From positions 1 through 17,175 of the forward strand of contig JANYEU010000250.1 of the NCBI GenBank assembly GCA_025362915.1: a DNA stretch of 17,175 nucleotides, written 5' to 3'. This document shows positions 14,019 through 17,175 of this stretch, one piece after another (the stretch's first letter is position 1; each line of letters starts with the position of its first letter). The position numbers and the translations under genes are program-made. The notes beneath the pieces were generated by a model. That model made no database searches. It was not told the DNA's origin and saw only the letters and a program-made list of their open reading frames with translations. Source of the stretch: Chitinophagaceae bacterium (GTDB lineage Bacteria; Bacteroidota; Bacteroidia; Chitinophagales; Chitinophagaceae).

Positions 14019-15116
14019 TTAGTTATTACTGGAATATTTCTTTCGGTAATCAATCACCCAGCCAACCAATTCATTGTAGCTATCAATGCCACTCTTTTGC
14101 TGGTTTGCCTTTAGGTATTGATCGTAAGCTGTCTGTACAATGGGTTCCAGGTTGTTTTTCCTTTGTAAAACAAAGTTTCTATAGGTTTTAATGTCTTTTC
14201 TCACAAGGATATTGAGTGATTTGATATTGAGCAAGGCACTAAAGAAATCCCTGTTCATCAATTCACTATTGGCCGTCAGAAACAGCTCGAACAACGCAGA
14301 ATACCTGAATAAGGAGCTGCCAGACTGTTTTGCAACAAGGTAGCCTGCAAAACTTGCTTCACTTTCGCTGGCATAACCCAATTGATGCGCCATTTCGTGA
14401 CAAGTGACAAAGGGCATATAAAACCTAGGCAAATCGGTGTTTACCTGTGCTTCGCCAGAGAAGGGGTTGTAATAGCCGGAGTAACCCAGATAACTTACCA
14501 AAAAGGTTAGGGAAGAAGACTTGACAGAGGGATGCCTGTAGGCGAAAAAAGGAAAAGTGGTTGTAGCAGTAGCGTAAGAGTTTATGGCAGTTTGATAGAT
14601 GGTATCAATGCCGGGAAATACATAATTACTATCGCCTAAAGCAAGCCTTGCGGTGTTTAATTCGTCCGTTACATAGCACAGCAAATCCTTTAGTTCTGCA
14701 TCAGTATAACTGTTGTTTTTTAAGTTTAGCTGGGATGCAATGCCAAGGCGTTCATAATTCAATCCCCAAAAGAGAGAGAAGATAATATATACCCACAAAA
14801 GGGCTTTAATCAGTTTTAATAATTGCCGTTTGAATATCTGTAAGGAATAACCATTTTTATAAGGAAGGATAAAGTACCTAGTTGTTGAAATTATGCAATA
14901 GAAAACAATAACAATATAGCAAACATCGCCAAAACTGAATGGCAGCCAGCCAAATAGTATCCTTAGCGAATAGGATATGGGATGGTATAATTGTAGCGAA
15001 TAATAAGATTCTACCAAGGTAGGACAGGAGGAGAATAGCTTGATTGTTATCACAATTAAGAATGGTAACAACCACCCAACCCATCTGGATATACTATTTT
15101 GTTTGTTATCAACCAT
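14019..15116 (-). CDS. DUF3810 membrane protein with HExxH zinc-site motif
   Basis: This 365-residue protein has three or so N-terminal membrane helices (about 13-30, 62-80 and 104-120), followed by a large soluble domain. The motif CHEMAHQLGYASESEASFAG (residues 239-258) contains HEMAH and a Glu in the position typical of a zinc-metallopeptidase third ligand. The flanking SYLGYSGYYNPFSGEAQVNT is characteristic of the DUF3810 family, which is common in Bacteroidota. A membrane-anchored peptidase is the natural inference; no substrate is known to me. The start ATG fits the first helix, and the gene is divergent from the YceD/DUF177 gene. It reads without interruption, unlike the genes just downstream. 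Confidence 0.85.
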   Translation of the reverse strand: MVDNKQNSISRWVGWLLPFLIVITIKLFSSCPTLVESYYSLQLYHPISYSLRILFGWLPFSFGDVCYIVIVFYCIISTTRYFILPYKNGYSLQIFKRQLLKLIKALLWVYIIFSLFWGLNYERLGIASQLNLKNNSYTDAELKDLLCYVTDELNTARLALGDSNYVFPGIDTIYQTAINSYATATTTFPFFAYRHPSVKSSSLTFLVSYLGYSGYYNPFSGEAQVNTDLPRFYMPFVTCHEMAHQLGYASESEASFAGYLVAKQSGSSLFRYSALFELFLTANSELMNRDFFSALLNIKSLNILVRKDIKTYRNFVLQRKNNLEPIVQTAYDQYLKANQQKSGIDSYNELVGWVIDYRKKYSSNN

Positions 15117-15165
15117 AAATTATTGGGTAAATATCTCAAATTAATTCATTAGAATCAAACTTTCC

Positions 15166-15196
15166 TTTGTCAATCCAATTTGAAGCCGTACTTTCG
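15166..15196 (+). promoter_or_regulatory. Promoter of the YceD-rpmF-plsX cluster
   Basis: TTTG at 15166-15169 and TACTTTCG at 15189-15196 are separated by 19 bases and match the Bacteroidota -33 TTTG / -7 TAnnTTTG pattern with one mismatch. Transcription would start about 10-15 bases before the ATG at 15217. Confidence 0.6.
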
Positions 15197-15216
15197 CCCA
15201 CCCAAAAAAAGCGGAC

Positions 15217-15756
15217 ATGGACAACCGGAGAGAGTTCGAAATTGCATTTGTAGGTTTAAGACCCGGTGTTCATGAGTTTGAATACAAGATTGATAATAAG
15301 TTCTTTGCAACATACGAGCCGCAAGATTTTACTGATTGTTCGGCAACAATCAAGTTGCTTCTGGAAAAGAAGACTGGATTTTTGCAACTGAAGTTTGATA
15401 TTGATGGATACGCAGAAGTTACGTGTGATAGATGCAGTAATCCACTTACCAAGCAATTGTGGGAGGAATACAACATCATCGTGAAGATGGTTGACAATCC
15501 CGAAGTAATGAACCTACAGGAAGAAGATCCTGATATATATTATATCAGTAGGGGAGAGAGCCATTTGAAGATTGCCGACTGGATTTATGAGTTTGTTTCC
15601 TTGTCGGTTCCGCTTCAGAAGATGTGTAGTGAAGAAGAAATGGGCGGATCCCAATGCAATATAGAAGTATTGGAGAAGCTTAAAAAGATGGAGGAGGATG
15701 TGAATAAGCAGAGCAACCCCATGTGGAAAGGATTAGAAAAGTTTAAGGGTTTATAA
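15217..15756 (+). CDS. YceD family protein (DUF177)
   Basis: This 179-residue cytoplasmic protein belongs to the DUF177/YceD family, which is nearly always encoded just before rpmF, as here. The central motif is EVTCDRCSNPL (a CxxC pair around residues 69-72), with further cysteines in MCSEEEMGGSQCN, a pattern compatible with a metal or redox site. In Escherichia coli YceD has been linked to rRNA processing and ribosome assembly, and in plants a homologue takes part in 23S rRNA accumulation, so a ribosome-related role is likely; the molecular activity is not known. The last residues (NPMWKGLEKFKGL) are typical for the phylum. The start is supported by the promoter and by the family N-terminus. 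Confidence 0.88.
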   Translation: MDNRREFEIAFVGLRPGVHEFEYKIDNKFFATYEPQDFTDCSATIKLLLEKKTGFLQLKFDIDGYAEVTCDRCSNPLTKQLWEEYNIIVKMVDNPEVMNLQEEDPDIYYISRGESHLKIADWIYEFVSLSVPLQKMCSEEEMGGSQCNIEVLEKLKKMEEDVNKQSNPMWKGLEKFKGL

Positions 15757-15768
15757 TAGTTTACCCTT
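15745..15768 (+). terminator. Weak hairpin between the DUF177 gene and rpmF
   Basis: AAGGGT (15745-15750) pairs with ACCCTT (15763-15768) across a 12-base loop spanning the stop codon, followed by TTATT. It is a possible attenuator or 3'-end processing site. Six base pairs only. Confidence 0.3.
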
Positions 15769-15814
15769 TTATTATATAGCAACAATAGTTTTTTAATTAA
15801 ATAAATTTGACATT

Positions 15815-16009
15815 ATGCCAAATCCCAAACGTAGGCATTCGCAACAACGTAGCGCGAAAAGAAGAACACACTATGTAGCACAAGAAGTTACATTGAGCAA
15901 GGATACAACTACCGGAGAATTACATGTACGTCACCGTGCACATGTAAGTGAAGGTAAATTGTTTTACAAAGGCAAGTTAGTTTCTGAAAAAGCTCCATTA
16001 AAAGCATAA
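15815..16009 (+). CDS. rpmF: 50S ribosomal protein L32, cysteine-free form
   Basis: This 64-residue protein starts with MPNPKRRHSQQRSAKRRTHY, the conserved basic N-terminal extension of L32 that threads into 23S rRNA. The usual four zinc-binding cysteines in the C-terminal half are absent (TTTGELHVRHRAHVSEGKLF). This is the C-minus form, which folds without zinc and appears to be the usual form in this phylum. It sits between the DUF177 gene and plsX in the classical order. A hairpin at its stop codon may reduce read-through into plsX, which would suit the very different amounts of the two products needed. Confidence 0.95.
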   Translation: MPNPKRRHSQQRSAKRRTHYVAQEVTLSKDTTTGELHVRHRAHVSEGKLFYKGKLVSEKAPLKA

Positions 16010-16022
16010 TATTTAGCTTTTA
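15999..16022 (+). terminator. Partial terminator between rpmF and plsX
   Basis: TAAAAGC (15999-16005) pairs exactly with GCTTTTA (16016-16022) across a 10-base loop and is followed by T-rich sequence. The stem covers the rpmF stop codon. It is AT-rich, so termination is probably partial. Confidence 0.4.
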
Positions 16023-16058
16023 TTTGTTACCTTTAGTTTAACAATCTATTTTCCACGC

Positions 16059-17009
16059 ATGAACATTGGCATTGACATGATGGGGGGTGACTTTGCACCA
16101 CAAGAAGCGGTGAAAGGATTACTGTTACATACTCAATCTCAATACAATGAGGTAAATATATTTTGTATAGGTGATGAAACAATTGTTAGTTCCTTATTAA
16201 AGGAATACAATGTTTCATCACCTTATTTGCATTTGGTGCATGCCCCTGATGTGATAGGTTATCACGAACATCCTACCAAGGCATTTAAAGAGAAGCAGCA
16301 AAGTTCTATAGTAATAGGTTTTCAATTATTGGCAACTGGAAAGATTGATGCATTCATCAGTGCAGGAAATACGGGTGCCATGTTGGTTGGGGCAATGTTT
16401 GCCGTAAAAACCATAGAAGGTGTCTTACGCCCTACGGTAAGTGCCATCATTCCAAAAATAAATGGAGGTAATGGCGTATTGGTAGATGCAGGTTTAAATG
16501 CTGATTGCAAACCAGAACACCTGAACCAATTTGCCATGTTGGGAAGCCTATACTCCCATTACATATATGATATAGAAAACCCTACTATTGGGTTGATAAA
16601 TATTGGCGAGGAAGAAGGCAAAGGCAATGCATTGGCACAATCCACTTATCCCATCCTAAAAGAAAATAATCTTATCAATTTTATTGGAAACATAGAGGGA
16701 CGAGATTTCTTTAGCGATAAGGCTGATGTAATGGTATGTGATGGTTTTGTTGGAAACATTACGTTGAAGATGGCAGAAACATTTTACGATTTGATGACGC
16801 TTAGAGGTATGGAGAATGATCCGTATTATAACCGCTTTCACTATGAAAACTACGGTGGTTCTCCTGTTATTGGCGTTAATAAGCCAGTAATACTTGGTCA
16901 TGGTATCAGTACTGCGAAGGCATTTAACAATATGATTAAATTGGCCGTTAGAATGATTGAAACTGATCTGTGTGGTAAGATAAGAGAGCGTTTCAATTCT
17001 TTAGTATAA
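16059..17009 (+). CDS. plsX: Phosphate acyltransferase PlsX
   Basis: This 316-residue enzyme converts acyl-ACP and inorganic phosphate to acyl-phosphate, the acyl donor for PlsY in phospholipid synthesis; it is peripheral to the inner membrane. Family signatures are MNIGIDMMGGDFAPQEAVKG (residues 1-20), the phosphate-binding-like ISAGNTGAMLVGAMFA (about 101-116), LINIGEEEGKGN (about 184-195) and VCDGFVGNITLK (about 226-237). The start agrees with the family N-terminus and the length is normal (about 310-340). It follows rpmF by 49 bases in the conserved DUF177-rpmF-plsX order. Unlike in many bacteria, fabH does not follow; the next gene is convergent. Confidence 0.95.
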   Translation: MNIGIDMMGGDFAPQEAVKGLLLHTQSQYNEVNIFCIGDETIVSSLLKEYNVSSPYLHLVHAPDVIGYHEHPTKAFKEKQQSSIVIGFQLLATGKIDAFISAGNTGAMLVGAMFAVKTIEGVLRPTVSAIIPKINGGNGVLVDAGLNADCKPEHLNQFAMLGSLYSHYIYDIENPTIGLINIGEEEGKGNALAQSTYPILKENNLINFIGNIEGRDFFSDKADVMVCDGFVGNITLKMAETFYDLMTLRGMENDPYYNRFHYENYGGSPVIGVNKPVILGHGISTAKAFNNMIKLAVRMIETDLCGKIRERFNSLV

Positions 17010-17023
17010 AGCCTAAAAACACT

Positions 17024-17175
17024 CTACGATTGCAAACTAGGCAATTCAACCCTTATAATTGTTCCTTTTTCCAGTTCGCTTTTTAGTGCTATCGTGCCTT
17101 GTAATATATCTACGTATCTTTTTACAATGTGAAGCCCAAGCCCGGTACCTTGAATATTTACGGCGTTACGCCCAC
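17024..17175 (-). CDS. C-terminal end of a sensor histidine kinase (partial)
   Basis: The last 49 or so residues of a protein enter from the right edge on the minus strand, ending at TAG (17024-17026). They read GRNAVNIQGTGLGLHIVKRY, then VDILQGTIALKSELEKGTII, then RVELPSLQS. The GTGLGLHIVKR stretch is the G2 box of the HATPase_c ATP-binding domain, and the G-T-I/F-R-V-x-L-P close is the normal end of a sensor histidine kinase. The sensor domain, the phospho-accepting histidine and any partner regulator lie outside the window, so the signal cannot be named. Confidence 0.85.
   Translation of the reverse strand, partial: GRNAVNIQGTGLGLHIVKRYVDILQGTIALKSELEKGTIIRVELPSLQS

Noticed and set aside
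13985..14027. Three alternating AGTTATT / AATAACT blocks near the end of the DUF3810 gene
   Set aside because: They could form alternative hairpins, but all are AT-only and short, and the minus-strand side lacks a T run. Chance is likely.
15802..15809. TAAATTTG, a perfect -7 promoter element before rpmF
   Set aside because: It ends only 5 bases before the rpmF ATG with no TTTG at the right distance, so it would give a transcript starting inside the gene. It is probably chance in AT-rich DNA.

Overview
The window looks like chromosomal DNA of an AT-rich member of the Bacteroidota, most likely a Chitinophagaceae-type bacterium. Supporting signs are the promoter style (TTTG, about 19 bases, then TAnnTTTG), weak or absent Shine-Dalgarno sequences, many small secreted lipoproteins, a PUR-alpha-like protein of the DUF3276 family, a DUF3810 protein, a cysteine-free ribosomal protein L32, and a palindromic repeat of a type I associate with this phylum. 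The placement rests on protein-family recognition by eye, not on a search.

Layout. 1-700 is a gene-poor stretch of repeats: a GC-rich tandem/inverted repeat, a large palindromic element, the last 44 codons of a type ISP restriction-modification enzyme, and an unexplained nested inverted repeat. 701-2376 holds housekeeping genes: the PUR-alpha-like protein (+), ribosomal protein L25 (-) and a diacylglycerol/undecaprenol kinase (-). 2582-7185 is an alpha-glucan block on the plus strand: ADP-glucose pyrophosphorylase (glgC), an SLC45-like sugar transporter and a secreted GH13 enzyme, the last two only 8 bases apart. The enzyme would cut maltodextrins in the periplasm, the transporter would bring products in, and GlgC would make ADP-glucose for glycogen. 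7201-8937 holds a lipoprotein (-) and a Sel1-repeat secreted protein (+).

9135-13960 is an accessory block, all on the minus strand, of poorly known secreted or membrane proteins: a lipocalin-like lipoprotein, an HExxH protein, an unknown lipoprotein, a multi-pass membrane protein, a truncated GH43-like protein and an SGNH/GDSL hydrolase. Its striking property is that four of these six genes are out of frame by one base at, or near, a short A/T homopolymer. Three of the four shifts are in the signal peptide. The flanking housekeeping and alpha-glucan genes read cleanly. Two genes in the block also share a diverged upstream repeat that forms the same hairpin with a compensatory base-pair change.

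14019-17175 returns to conserved genes: a DUF3810 membrane protein (-), then the classical YceD/DUF177 - rpmF - plsX cluster (+), and the C-terminal end of a sensor histidine kinase entering from the right edge (-). No rRNA, tRNA, CRISPR array or complete insertion sequence was recognised.
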